Assembly: GCA_013178125.1 (NCBI GenBank)
Contig: JABLXJ010000009.1
Coordinates: 90,123 to 154,122 of the forward strand
Direction: 5' to 3'
Length of the DNA: 64,000 nucleotides
Source: Bacillota bacterium
GTDB taxonomy: Bacteria > Bacillota > SHA-98 > Ch115 > JABLXJ01
Part shown: positions 17,597 through 25,770 of the stretch, in pieces
Position numbering within the stretch: position 1 is the first letter of the stretch
How the letters are laid out: each line of letters opens with the position of its first letter
Notes under the pieces: model-generated
Told to the model about the DNA's origin: nothing
Databases searched by the model: none
Seen by the model: the letters and a program-made list of their open reading frames with translations, nothing else
Made by a program: the position numbers and the translations under genes

Positions 17597-17977
17597 CTAC
17601 AGACTCTCGAGGAACGCCTCGTATTCTTCAGCGCCCATCAGGTCGTCCAGCTCAGCCGGGTCGCTCAGCTCGATCTGGGCAAGCCACCCTTCTCCGTAAG
17701 GGTCGGAATTCACTGTATCCGGGGCATCAACAAGGGAATCATTAATCTTCGTAACCTTGCCGCTAACCGGCGCATATACAGTGCTAGCCGTCTTCATACA
17801 ATCGAGCGATCCGAGCTCGCCGCCCTTCTCGATCTCGGAGTCCAGGAGCGGGAGCTCCACAGCGAGCACCTCGCCCAGCTGGTTCTGGGCATAATCGGTG
17901 ATACCTAGCGTTGCCGTAGTCCCATCTACTTTCACCCATACATGGTCTTTAGAATACTTAATATCCCTCGGATTCAT
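17597..17977 (-). CDS. gcvH: Glycine cleavage system H protein (lipoyl carrier)
   Basis: 126-residue lipoyl-domain protein. K62 in SLDCMKTASTVYAP is the lipoylation site; PVSGKVTKIN and DPYGEGWL are typical GcvH stretches. I chose ATG at 17977 (MNPRDIKYSKDHVWV); an upstream in-frame ATG at 18004 adds nine atypical residues. No glycine cleavage T or P genes are nearby. Instead it follows a thiolase and a fused E1, so it may serve as lipoyl carrier for another system. A 55-bp dispersed repeat lies just upstream (18005-18060). Confidence 0.94.
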   Translation of the reverse strand: MNPRDIKYSKDHVWVKVDGTTATLGITDYAQNQLGEVLAVELPLLDSEIEKGGELGSLDCMKTASTVYAPVSGKVTKINDSLVDAPDTVNSDPYGEGWLAQIELSDPAELDDLMGAEEYEAFLESL

Positions 17978-18004
17978 TATCTCGATTTCGCCTCCGTTCC
18001 GCAT

Positions 18005-18060
18005 TTAGCCTAAAAATCACCCGGTTATCTCCAGACGACCTTTTCCATTGCCTATAGCGC
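18005..18060 (-). repeat. Dispersed intergenic repeat 2, copy A
   Basis: TTAGCCTAAAAATCACCCGG through CCAGACGACC to CATTGCCTATAGCGC matches 39228-39284 at roughly four positions in five. Both copies lie upstream of minus-strand genes (gcvH here, mazG there). Followed by a direct repeat of 'tatagcgct'. Function unknown. Confidence 0.65.
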
Positions 18061-18135
18061 TCTATAGCGCTGCATCACAACATAAATGCCTAATGTCTAA
18101 TGTTCAACGAATACCTAATGAATGTCTACTCTGAT

Positions 18136-19362
18136 CTATTCCGGAACCTCAACCGCCACCGCATAGGCCCCGCCGCTCCCAAAACACATCGTGACTATCC
18201 CGTAGCGGTGGCCATACTGCTTCATAGCGTTGAGAAGCGTAACAAGAAGCCTGCAGCCGCTGGCGCCCAGCGGGTGGCCCAGCGCCACAGCCCCACCGTG
18301 GACATTCACCTTCATCTCCGCAAATTCCTTCTCAAATATCGGTATTTGCAGGCCGAAGGCCTCATTAGCCTCTACTATCGCCGGGTCAAACCTGCGCCCC
18401 GCACTTATGAGCGCAGCTCGCAGCTCCCTGACGGCATCAACCGGCGCCGTCAGGAAGTCCTCGGCGGCGCAATTTACCACTGAGTAGCCGTGAATCAGTC
18501 CCACAGGCTTTATGCCGAGATCTCTCGCCTTCTCCTCCGAGAGCATCACGATGGCCGCCCCGCCATCTGCAGGGTTCGAGGAATTATATGCGGACGCAGG
18601 GTCGCCTTTGCCGGCCTCGCGCAGCTGGGCCTGCACGTCCTCAGGCACCAGGTCATCCGAATCGTATCCATCGACCGGCACTATCTCGTCCTTGAAGCGC
18701 CCCTCGTCCGTAGCTTTGCGGGCCTTCATATAGCTTCCCCCGGCGGCCTCGTCCACTTCCTCCGCCTTTATGCCCATTTTACTGGCATAGATAACAGCGT
18801 ACTCCTTCATGAACTTCTTGTCGGGCGGCCAGTAAAGCCCATCGTAGCGCGTGGACTCCTTGGTCTGGACCTCCCGGGTCTTGATCTTGCGCTCGAGGTC
18901 CGGCTCCATCGGGATCAACTTATAGCCCGCCAGCTTGCACTGGAACCGCGAGCCATCCTTCTTGATGGCATCTATCAAATATGGGCTCGTACTGCAGGAC
19001 TCCATCCCACCGGCCACCGCAACGCTGGCCATGCCGAGCTCTATAGCATTCGCGCAGTCGGCGATCGCTGCCAGCGCGGAACCGCAAACGCTGTTCATGG
19101 ACCTGCAGACGGTTGTCTTGCTCAGGCCCGCGGCATCTGATGCCTGTTTAGCCGGGCCCTGGCCGAGGCCGGCCGAGACTACATTTCCCATCACGACGAG
19201 CTCAACGGCAGCAGGGTCCACCTGAGACCGCTCAACCGCCGCCTCGATGGCCGCAGTCCCCAGCTCAACCGCGGAGCGCTTCCCCAAAATCCCGTTAAAC
19301 CGCCCAATCGGCGTCCGAGCCCCTCCTGCTATGGTCACCGGGGCCTTCAATATCTTATACAC
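18136..19362 (-). CDS. Thiolase (acetyl-CoA acetyltransferase-like)
   Basis: 408 residues. C93 in MNSVCGSALAAI is the acyl-accepting cysteine; NVHGGAVALGHPLGASG carries the catalytic histidine near residue 357. The second catalytic cysteine lies in TMCFGSGGAYA, where most thiolases have CIGGGxG, so this is a divergent member. An acetoacetyl-CoA-forming or beta-ketoadipyl-type role is possible. It lies between the fused E1 gene and gcvH on the same strand. Confidence 0.88.
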   Translation of the reverse strand: MYKILKAPVTIAGGARTPIGRFNGILGKRSAVELGTAAIEAAVERSQVDPAAVELVVMGNVVSAGLGQGPAKQASDAAGLSKTTVCRSMNSVCGSALAAIADCANAIELGMASVAVAGGMESCSTSPYLIDAIKKDGSRFQCKLAGYKLIPMEPDLERKIKTREVQTKESTRYDGLYWPPDKKFMKEYAVIYASKMGIKAEEVDEAAGGSYMKARKATDEGRFKDEIVPVDGYDSDDLVPEDVQAQLREAGKGDPASAYNSSNPADGGAAIVMLSEEKARDLGIKPVGLIHGYSVVNCAAEDFLTAPVDAVRELRAALISAGRRFDPAIVEANEAFGLQIPIFEKEFAEMKVNVHGGAVALGHPLGASGCRLLVTLLNAMKQYGHRYGIVTMCFGSGGAYAVAVEVPE

Positions 19363-19530
19363 GCCCTGAGTACACCGACCTTTCTAATCAAGTTGATCTG
19401 AGTCGCATCTCTCGATAATCCAAGCAGTACCTGGCGCCTGGCGCTAGACGGCGCGAGATGCCAGACACCAGATACCGGATACCAGACGCCAAATACCCGG
19501 CGCCGGTGCCAGACGCCGGACGCCATGCGC

Positions 19531-21846
19531 CTACTTGCCAAGCATCCGGAGCGCCACGCGCGCCACCTTTTCGGGGCTCGGCGTATGCTCCTCCTCCAGG
19601 GTCCGCGCCATCGGCGGCGGGACCTCATGAGCTGCCACAACCTCCACCGGCGCCTTAAGATGCGCAAGAGCCCTGTTCTGTATCTCATATGCTATATGCT
19701 CGCCGAAGCACCCCGTCTTTGGAGCCTGCGACAGCACCATGGCCCGGCCCGTCTTCTTCACGGAATCAACGATCGTATCAATATCAAGGGGCACGAGCGT
19801 CCTCGGGTCTACCAGTTCAACGCTCACACCCTGCCCCGCGAGGATCTCCGCTGCCCGCTCCGCAACCCTCGCCATGTATGAATAGGCTACTATTGTGATA
19901 TCCGTTCCCTCGCGCCGGATGGCCGCCTGGCCAAGGGGAATCGTATATTCCTCCTCGGGGACGCGCCCTTTCTCTGTGTAGAGGAGCTGGTGCTCTATGA
20001 ACAGCACCGGATTATCGTCGCGTATGGCGGCCTTGAGAAGCCCCTTGACATCATAAGCAGTTGAAGGAGCAACGACCTTTATGCCTGGGAATTGGGTCAC
20101 CACCGCCTCCAGGCTCTGCGAATGCTGGCCGGCATAGCCCTTGCCGCCACCCACCGTAGTCCTTATAACTAGCGCGGCCTTTGGCTTGCCCGCAAACATG
20201 TATCTCGTCTTGGCGACCTGGTTGCCAACCTGGTCCATGGCCTGCAGTATAAAGTCTATATACATTATCTCGGCTACGGGCCGCAGCCCCGTCATGGCCA
20301 TCCCCAGGGCGGAGCCTACGATAGCAGCCTCCGAGATGGCGGTGTTGTAAACCCTTTCCCCTCCAAATATATCATAGAGGCCATGGGTCACCTGGAACGC
20401 CCCGCCATAGGCCGCGACATCCTCGCCGAAGAGAACGACCCTCTTATCCCGGATCATCTCCTCCATGAGCGCCTCAAACACGGCGTTTCTGTAGAGAATC
20501 TCTCCATCCTTGTTGCGCGGGAATCTGCGCACCTTATCCGCGTTATACTCCACCGACCTGTAGCTTTCGGGGAGATCCTCGCTCGAGGTGTCGGCCCAGA
20601 GCCCCTCGTAGATTGTCTTTGGATCGGGATCCTCGGCCGCCGCGGCCTTGATGGACGCCTCCCTCACCATGGCCTCGACCGCGCCATCGAGGGACGTGAT
20701 CTGATCTGCGCTCGCAACATCAGCATCGATGAGCTCCTGCTTGAACCGTTCTATCGCGTCCTGAGCCTTCCAGGCCGCGACCTCCTCAGGGCTCCTGTAC
20801 TTGCTCCCGTCATCGCTGAGCGAGTGGCCCATATAGCGGTATGTCGCGCACTCGAGAAAGACGGGCCCCTCACCGGCGAGCGCCTTGGCCTTGGCCCTCT
20901 TCACGGCGTCGCGCACCGCAAGGGCATCCATGCCGCAGACGACCTCGGCATTCATATTCTTGAGATTGAAACCCGCCGCCCTCCGCGCCAGGTAATCGAG
21001 CCCGGTCACCTCGCCGATGGCCTGGCCCGTCATGCCATACTGGTTATTCTCTATGATGTAGACCACGGGGGTTCCGCGCTTGAACTGGGACATGCACGCC
21101 ATGTTCAGGGACTCCAGGACCACGCCGTTGTTCAATGCGCCGTCACCGAGCAGGCACAGCACTACCTTCCTCCCGCCCTGCTTATCCACTGATATCGCAG
21201 CGCCCGTTGCGATAGCCGAGCTGCCGCCCACGATGGCGTTTGCACCCAGGTGCCCGACGTGGAAGTCAGCTATGTGCATGCCTCCGCCCCTGCCGCGACA
21301 GTAGCCGTCTTCCTTGCCAAATAGCTCAGCAAAAGTGCGGTAGATATGAACCTCGATGGCCTGCTGCAGGAGGGTGGCTCTAGAATTCCCGCAGCAGCTG
21401 CACGTCGCTCCCGGCGTTTGAACTCCCCTGCCCCCCACGTCTTCGATGAATTTCCGAAGTTCTTCATCGCTCATCTCGAATAGCGCGAAGAACCCCTTGG
21501 CGATCGAGTGGCCATGTCCCCTATGCGTGCTCGTTATGTAATCTTGCTTCGTTATGGCGGATATGGCGCCGACCGCGACCGCCTCCTGGCCGATGGACAG
21601 GTGGGTTGCACCTATAAACTTGAAGCCCTCCCTTGGGCTGAACTTACCTGCCTTCATCTTTACGATCGTATCCTCGAAATGGCGGATCATGAGCATGACC
21701 TTCAACATAGTCATAGCATCCTGGGGTGAGATTTCTCCTGCGCGGATCTCATCCAGGAGATGACGATCGTAGAGGAACTTGGGTATTCTCCCGAGCTCAA
21801 TCTCGCCCTTCTCAAATACCGGCAACACATCTATAGCCTTTACCAA
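19531..21846 (-). CDS. Fused alpha/beta 2-oxoacid dehydrogenase E1 component
   Basis: 771 residues. Residues ~1-390 are the alpha half, with the thiamine diphosphate motif GDGALNNG near residue 232 and ENNQYGM about 30 residues later. Residues ~410-771 are the beta half (VVLFGEDVAAYGGAFQVTHG, GNQVAKTRYMFAGKPK, RLLGK-type end). Fused E1 enzymes of pyruvate, branched-chain or acetoin type occur in Clostridia. The CSCC cluster near residue 148 precedes the HIYRTFAELFGKEDGYCRGR region. No E2 or E3 gene is present; the lipoyl protein GcvH and a thiolase lie downstream. Substrate cannot be assigned. Confidence 0.9.
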   Translation of the reverse strand: MVKAIDVLPVFEKGEIELGRIPKFLYDRHLLDEIRAGEISPQDAMTMLKVMLMIRHFEDTIVKMKAGKFSPREGFKFIGATHLSIGQEAVAVGAISAITKQDYITSTHRGHGHSIAKGFFALFEMSDEELRKFIEDVGGRGVQTPGATCSCCGNSRATLLQQAIEVHIYRTFAELFGKEDGYCRGRGGGMHIADFHVGHLGANAIVGGSSAIATGAAISVDKQGGRKVVLCLLGDGALNNGVVLESLNMACMSQFKRGTPVVYIIENNQYGMTGQAIGEVTGLDYLARRAAGFNLKNMNAEVVCGMDALAVRDAVKRAKAKALAGEGPVFLECATYRYMGHSLSDDGSKYRSPEEVAAWKAQDAIERFKQELIDADVASADQITSLDGAVEAMVREASIKAAAAEDPDPKTIYEGLWADTSSEDLPESYRSVEYNADKVRRFPRNKDGEILYRNAVFEALMEEMIRDKRVVLFGEDVAAYGGAFQVTHGLYDIFGGERVYNTAISEAAIVGSALGMAMTGLRPVAEIMYIDFILQAMDQVGNQVAKTRYMFAGKPKAALVIRTTVGGGKGYAGQHSQSLEAVVTQFPGIKVVAPSTAYDVKGLLKAAIRDDNPVLFIEHQLLYTEKGRVPEEEYTIPLGQAAIRREGTDITIVAYSYMARVAERAAEILAGQGVSVELVDPRTLVPLDIDTIVDSVKKTGRAMVLSQAPKTGCFGEHIAYEIQNRALAHLKAPVEVVAAHEVPPPMARTLEEEHTPSPEKVARVALRMLGK

Positions 21847-22096
21847 CCTAAACGCCTCCTCATTCTAGCCAACAGGCATGCCTAATAAACGCGCTCAAAT
21901 AAACGCGCCTTTTCCAGGTGTGATCCAGTCGCCATTTAGACATATAGACATATGGAGGCGATTCAATCGCCAGCTGTGTCCTTTTATGTCCGAGATGAGT
22001 CCATTTATGTCCTCATCAAAGTCATTATTCAACACCCAGAGGCGCTTTCCTGCCGAGACGAGGAAAAATAATATAAAAAATATCGGGCAGCTGAAT

Positions 22097-23266
22097 CTAG
22101 ACCACGATCCATATCCCTACAGCCGCCAGCAGCCCCATGAGCCCTCCGAAGTAGAATGTCGCCTGGGGACCGAAGACATTCCAGAGGAGCCCCGCCAGCA
22201 GGGATGCAGGGAGGAGCCCTATCCCGACCAGGGTGGCGTGGAGGCCGATTGTGGTCGCCCTGAGCTCGCCGGGTGCGATGTCAGCGACCAGGGCCTTCTC
22301 CACGCCCTCGGTGAGCGCTATGTAGAACCCGTATGCCACAAAGAGGGCCCATATGTGCCAGCGCGCGCTCGCGAGGGCAAACCCCACATATACCAGACCA
22401 TACATTGCATAGCCTGCAACGAGGAGCGACTTTCGCCCGATCTTATCCGAAAGGCGACCCGCCGGGTAGGAGAGCAAGGAATACGCCACGTTATATGCGA
22501 AGTATATGAGGAGCACACTCGCGGGGTTGAAACCCAGGTTTCTGGCACGAAGCAGGAGGAATTGATTTGAGGAGTTGCCGAGCGCAAACAGGAATACCAC
22601 GACGAGAAAGCCCTTGAGGCGCCTGTCCAGCTTCGACCAGTTGATCCACCCACCCACCTGCTCAGGCCCTCGCTCCGCCAGCGCTTCCCGCGCTTTCCCT
22701 GCTTCCCTTTCTTCCCGTGCCTCGCGTGCAAAAAATAGCGCGCACACCCCGAGGGTAGCGGGAACCATTGCCCAGAGGAAGACCTTAGAGAAATCGCCTT
22801 TATAGGCCGTCATAAAGTAGTACGCTAGGAGCACTCCGAGGGCTGCCCCGAGGGTATCGAGGGCGCGGTGGAGGCCATATGCCCGCCCCCTCGTAGACGG
22901 GTCCGACGAATCGGCGATGAGGGCATCACGGGGCGCGGTCCTTACCCCCTTGCCGAACCTGTCTATAATCCTCGCTAGCAGGACCATGGGCCACGATCCG
23001 GCGAGATAGAGGACGATCTTGCCTATCGTGGAAGAGCCATATCCCAAAATGGCAAGGGGTTTTCTCCTTCCAAACCTATCCGATACATAGCCCGAGAAGA
23101 CCTTCAAGAGGCTCGCAAGGCTCTCCGCTATGCCCTCTATCAAGCCCACTATGGCAGGGCTCGCACCGAGGCGCGTCGTCAAAAAGAGCGGGAGCAGCGG
23201 GTAAACCATCTCCGTGCTCACGTCCGTGAGAAGGCTAACAATGCCGAGAATGATGATGTTGAACAC
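22097..23266 (-). CDS. MFS transporter, paralogue 1
   Basis: 389 residues, about 12 membrane segments. The motif SGYVSDRFGRRKPLAILGYG is the MFS loop 2-3 signature; GRLSDKIGRKSLLVAGYAMYG is its repeat in the second half. It resembles the transporter at 25771-26970 over its whole length, so the two are paralogues of a drug/metabolite efflux subfamily. GTG start at 23266 with a duplicated AAGGAGGGTTAAG upstream. It lies downstream of the ChrB-like gene on the same strand. Confidence 0.88.
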   Translation of the reverse strand: MFNIIILGIVSLLTDVSTEMVYPLLPLFLTTRLGASPAIVGLIEGIAESLASLLKVFSGYVSDRFGRRKPLAILGYGSSTIGKIVLYLAGSWPMVLLARIIDRFGKGVRTAPRDALIADSSDPSTRGRAYGLHRALDTLGAALGVLLAYYFMTAYKGDFSKVFLWAMVPATLGVCALFFAREAREEREAGKAREALAERGPEQVGGWINWSKLDRRLKGFLVVVFLFALGNSSNQFLLLRARNLGFNPASVLLIYFAYNVAYSLLSYPAGRLSDKIGRKSLLVAGYAMYGLVYVGFALASARWHIWALFVAYGFYIALTEGVEKALVADIAPGELRATTIGLHATLVGIGLLPASLLAGLLWNVFGPQATFYFGGLMGLLAAVGIWIVV

Positions 23267-23324
23267 ATCTTAACCCTCCTTCTTAACCCTCCTATCTTGG
23301 GGCGTTCTTTGAGCGTTCAAGTCC

Positions 23325-23888
23325 TCAATGTTCCAGATCAGCCCGCCTGAATACCTCGGCCTCAAACTCATGCATCCTCGCCTTACATTCCCCCAGTTTC
23401 TTACCTACCACTTCCCCAAGGTCCGCGCCAAAGAAATCCCGGGCCCTGGCCTTTTCAACCCACCGCTCAATGTAAGCGAGGTCCCCCTCATTTTCCTCTA
23501 TTTCCGCAAAGGTAAACTTCTCCCTCGCGGCCTCTTGGGTGAGCTCGTCCAGTAAACCCTTGCACTGCTCGAGGATCTCCCGGTATTCCTGGTTGCTCTG
23601 AGCCCTGAACCTCTCAACCAGGTCCTCATCTCCCTCCCTGGACTCCGTGGAAGCCAAAAAGGGGAAAGCCTCGCCGCCGAGCGTCATTATCTCACGGGAG
23701 AGTTCGGATACGGAGGCGCGAAGGTCAGCTATATCCGGAAACAAACACACGGCCTGCTGGATGTAAAGCCCGCCCAGCTCGCGCACCCTCCTCCACACCC
23801 TGACTCGCGCGGTGGAAGGTTCGACAGGCGTCTTGTAGATAAGAATTAGCCATCGTATATTCTCCTTGAGGGAATCAGCCCCTTCCAT
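23325..23888 (-). CDS. ChrB-like chromate-resistance family protein
   Basis: About 187 residues from ATG at 23888, preceded by GAGGAGGAGCATAGCTGC. The stretch RWLILIYKTPVEPSTARVRV and LGGLYIQQAVCLFPD match the ChrB N-terminal domain; the C-terminal half is rich in charged helices. ChrB proteins regulate or support chromate resistance, but the domain also occurs in proteins of unknown role. A strong promoter with two palindromic operator-like sites lies upstream (23948-24001), so expression is tightly regulated. An MFS exporter follows downstream. The substrate need not be chromate. Confidence 0.75.
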   Translation of the reverse strand: MEGADSLKENIRWLILIYKTPVEPSTARVRVWRRVRELGGLYIQQAVCLFPDIADLRASVSELSREIMTLGGEAFPFLASTESREGDEDLVERFRAQSNQEYREILEQCKGLLDELTQEAAREKFTFAEIEENEGDLAYIERWVEKARARDFFGADLGEVVGKKLGECKARMHEFEAEVFRRADLEH

Positions 23889-23947
23889 GCAGCTATGCTC
23901 CTCCTCATCGTCACCATTTAATCCATTTCTTACCTGCCTAAAAGAAC

Positions 23948-23989
23948 GCAACATCTGTTGCAACGCAATTTTATTGTAACAGATGTTGC
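23948..23989. promoter_or_regulatory. Two palindromic operators overlapping the chrB-like promoter
   Basis: Palindrome 1: GCAACATCTGTTGC (23948-23961), just downstream of the expected transcription start. Palindrome 2: GTAACAGATGTTGC (23976-23989), inside the promoter spacer. Together they also form a perfect 12-bp inverted repeat (23948-23959 / 23978-23989). The placement is that of a repressor-controlled promoter. Confidence 0.8.
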
Positions 23990-24001
23990 ATAAAAACTCA
24001 A
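23973..24001 (-). promoter_or_regulatory. Sigma-A promoter of the chrB-like gene
   Basis: On the minus strand TTGAGT (23996-24001), a 17-bp spacer and TACAAT (23973-23978) form a good vegetative promoter, about 85 bp before the ATG at 23888. Confidence 0.8.
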
Positions 24002-24054
24002 GTCCCATTCCATGTTCATTTCGCTGCTTTTCTGCCTCGGCTTAGGTTAAGAGT

Positions 24055-24555
24055 TTATATCCGGGTGTTTACCCACAAGTTTCCAAGATATATGCCGTAA
24101 ATTATCTTACCATCTGCGATTTCCTTCAACAGCGTCAGAACATCTGGGAGCAAAGTGATTTTTTCGCATTCAGATATTGAGAGAAAAGCTGGCATATCTA
24201 GTCTCTCGTCAGGGAAAGACCATTCTGGTTTTCTAACCTCTCCTCTTAATCTCCTCGCCTCAAAAAAGAAATTTATAATATGCCGTTCGCCATCAGGCCA
24301 GATGGTCTCCCCAAGAAACAGTAATGGGCCGATCTCTACTTCAAGGCCAGTCTCTTCGAGCGTTTCCCTCCGTGCACATTCCACAAGAGTCTCTCCTTGC
24401 CTGACCTCGCCGCCCGGCAGAACCCAATATTCCATGTCTATGTTGGTATCTGTCATTACGGGGTAGACGTCACGCCCTCTGGCCAATACATTATGGCGGA
24501 CGAGTAGGAACTTCCCATCCTCAATTAATACGACCCCAGACCTTACTTTAAGCAT
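24055..24555 (-). CDS. Nudix hydrolase
   Basis: 166 residues. The complete Nudix box lies at residues 49-71 (G49, E55, R63-E64, E67-E68, G70; GEVRQGETLVECARRETLEE). Nudix enzymes hydrolyse nucleoside diphosphate derivatives with Mg2+; the substrate here is unknown. ATG start with AAGGAGGGAAAGGCTGAC upstream. It follows the DUF6062 gene and a possible 30-residue frame on the same strand. Confidence 0.92.
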   Translation of the reverse strand: MLKVRSGVVLIEDGKFLLVRHNVLARGRDVYPVMTDTNIDMEYWVLPGGEVRQGETLVECARRETLEETGLEVEIGPLLFLGETIWPDGERHIINFFFEARRLRGEVRKPEWSFPDERLDMPAFLSISECEKITLLPDVLTLLKEIADGKIIYGIYLGNLWVNTRI

Positions 24556-24605
24556 GTCAGCCTTTCCCTCCTTGTCGCATGTTCACCTTTTCCTAGCCAC
24601 AATGC

Positions 24606-24698
24606 TCATAGTGAGACAATCAATTCATCGAGAGTTCTCTCCTCACGATAAAGAGCAGCGGCACCGAGAGCACTTCCAGTATGACAGAAAATAAGCAT
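24606..24698 (-). CDS. Possible small protein (30 residues)
   Basis: ATG at 24698 is preceded by an excellent AGGAGGGGAA site; 30 codons (MLIFCHTGSALGAAALYREE and on to LIVSL) end at TGA 24606. It lies between the DUF6062 gene and the Nudix gene. I recognise no family. It may be a real small protein, a leader peptide, or a gene remnant that kept its start. Confidence 0.4.
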   Translation of the reverse strand: MLIFCHTGSALGAAALYREERTLDELIVSL

Positions 24699-24738
24699 TT
24701 CCCCTCCTGGCTGTGCTGCTCGTCAATGCCTTTCACAC

Positions 24739-25536
24739 TCACTTTCGTACCCTCCTCAAGTTTTGTTCCAGCATATCCTTGGAAATCCAATAGGGTATCC
24801 GACCGCTGCCAGCAAAGCGTTCAACAGCTTTCAGCCACGTCACCTGTTCTTCTCCTTTAGGCTCAGCGGCGAAACGGTAATCTTTCTTGCGGAAATACTC
24901 CCTGAATCCCTCACGGAGGTCAGCCATCCTCTGAAGGTAATCTTGAGCAAGGAACGCTGCCGTCTCGGGCGACGCATATGTGAGAACCATGGCGAAATGC
25001 TCTAAGCAGAGCCCTTCAGACTGAGTAAACAGCGCTCTCCCAACGGGTTCCTGTAACATCTCAACTAGTAGTTTTGACGCAAAGGTTTCGGCATCTTGCA
25101 GAGTTTGGCAAAGCGGGCAGGGTTCCTTGCGTTCAAAGTTGTGTACAGCCCTGACATACCTACACCTCATTCTCCCCTTGATGAAGCGGCCAAGACCTCT
25201 CCGCCAGCCTCTGCTGTCAGAAGAGGAGTTCGTCTGCCCTCCTTCTTTTGCTTCTCGAGAGCAAGCCAGTGCTACAGAAAGCAGTTCCCTCAGCTTAACC
25301 TCAGCCGAACTGACAAGGAATTCATACGTGAAACTTACCCTTTCACCTGCTATCCTAGCTACTTCCCAAGCATGGTACTGGCAAAATCCCCCGTGGCTGA
25401 GTCGTTCCAAGAGGGGTGGCTCTCCATAGGTTTCGATTACAAACCACTTATAAAATATATCGGAAGCCTCACGAACTAACCTACAAACGGGACACCCGGA
25501 CTCTTGCAGGGCCTTACGCAAACGCCCCTCTATCAT
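24739..25536 (-). CDS. DUF6062-like cysteine-rich protein, paralogue 1
   Basis: 265 residues, soluble. Two repeated half-modules are visible, each with a CPxC motif followed by a GxCxxH motif: CPVC at 15-18 with GGFCQYH near 50, then CPLC near 140 with GLCLEH near 175. The C-terminal DYRFA element is shared with the paralogue at 31564. The paired Cys/His sets suggest zinc or another metal. The paralogue is under a fluoride riboswitch; this copy lies downstream of the MFS gene at 25771 with a 234-bp gap and no aptamer. ATG start at 25536. Function unknown. Confidence 0.75.
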   Translation of the reverse strand: MIEGRLRKALQESGCPVCRLVREASDIFYKWFVIETYGEPPLLERLSHGGFCQYHAWEVARIAGERVSFTYEFLVSSAEVKLRELLSVALACSREAKEGGQTNSSSDSRGWRRGLGRFIKGRMRCRYVRAVHNFERKEPCPLCQTLQDAETFASKLLVEMLQEPVGRALFTQSEGLCLEHFAMVLTYASPETAAFLAQDYLQRMADLREGFREYFRKKDYRFAAEPKGEEQVTWLKAVERFAGSGRIPYWISKDMLEQNLRRVRK

Positions 25537-25770
25537 TATTAGTAATCCCCCTGCCTATAAGATTTCCCCTGCGTTCATTCATTCTCATCCCGCGCCCCAT
25601 TAATCGCTCCCACTCCACCAAAGATCGCTGGCCTTCACTGTATTTATTTATCGACTATCGACCATTGATCCGACCCGATTCTATAGAGCCCCCAGACAGG
25701 CTATCAATGTCAACGAGGTTAAGATTAACGATCTCCTTTGTGACAAGGCTAGATCACCTCGATTTCGTCC

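Noticed and set aside
17406..18135. Glycine riboswitch before gcvH
   Set aside because: No tandem glycine aptamer consensus; only dispersed repeat 2 is there.
21957..21971. Hairpin GGCGAT-TCA-ATCGCC as terminator between E1 and MFS genes
   Set aside because: No T-run on either strand; too short to call.
25537..25770. Third fluoride riboswitch before DUF6062 paralogue 1
   Set aside because: No CTGATAGCTCCTACC-like element or terminator in the gap.
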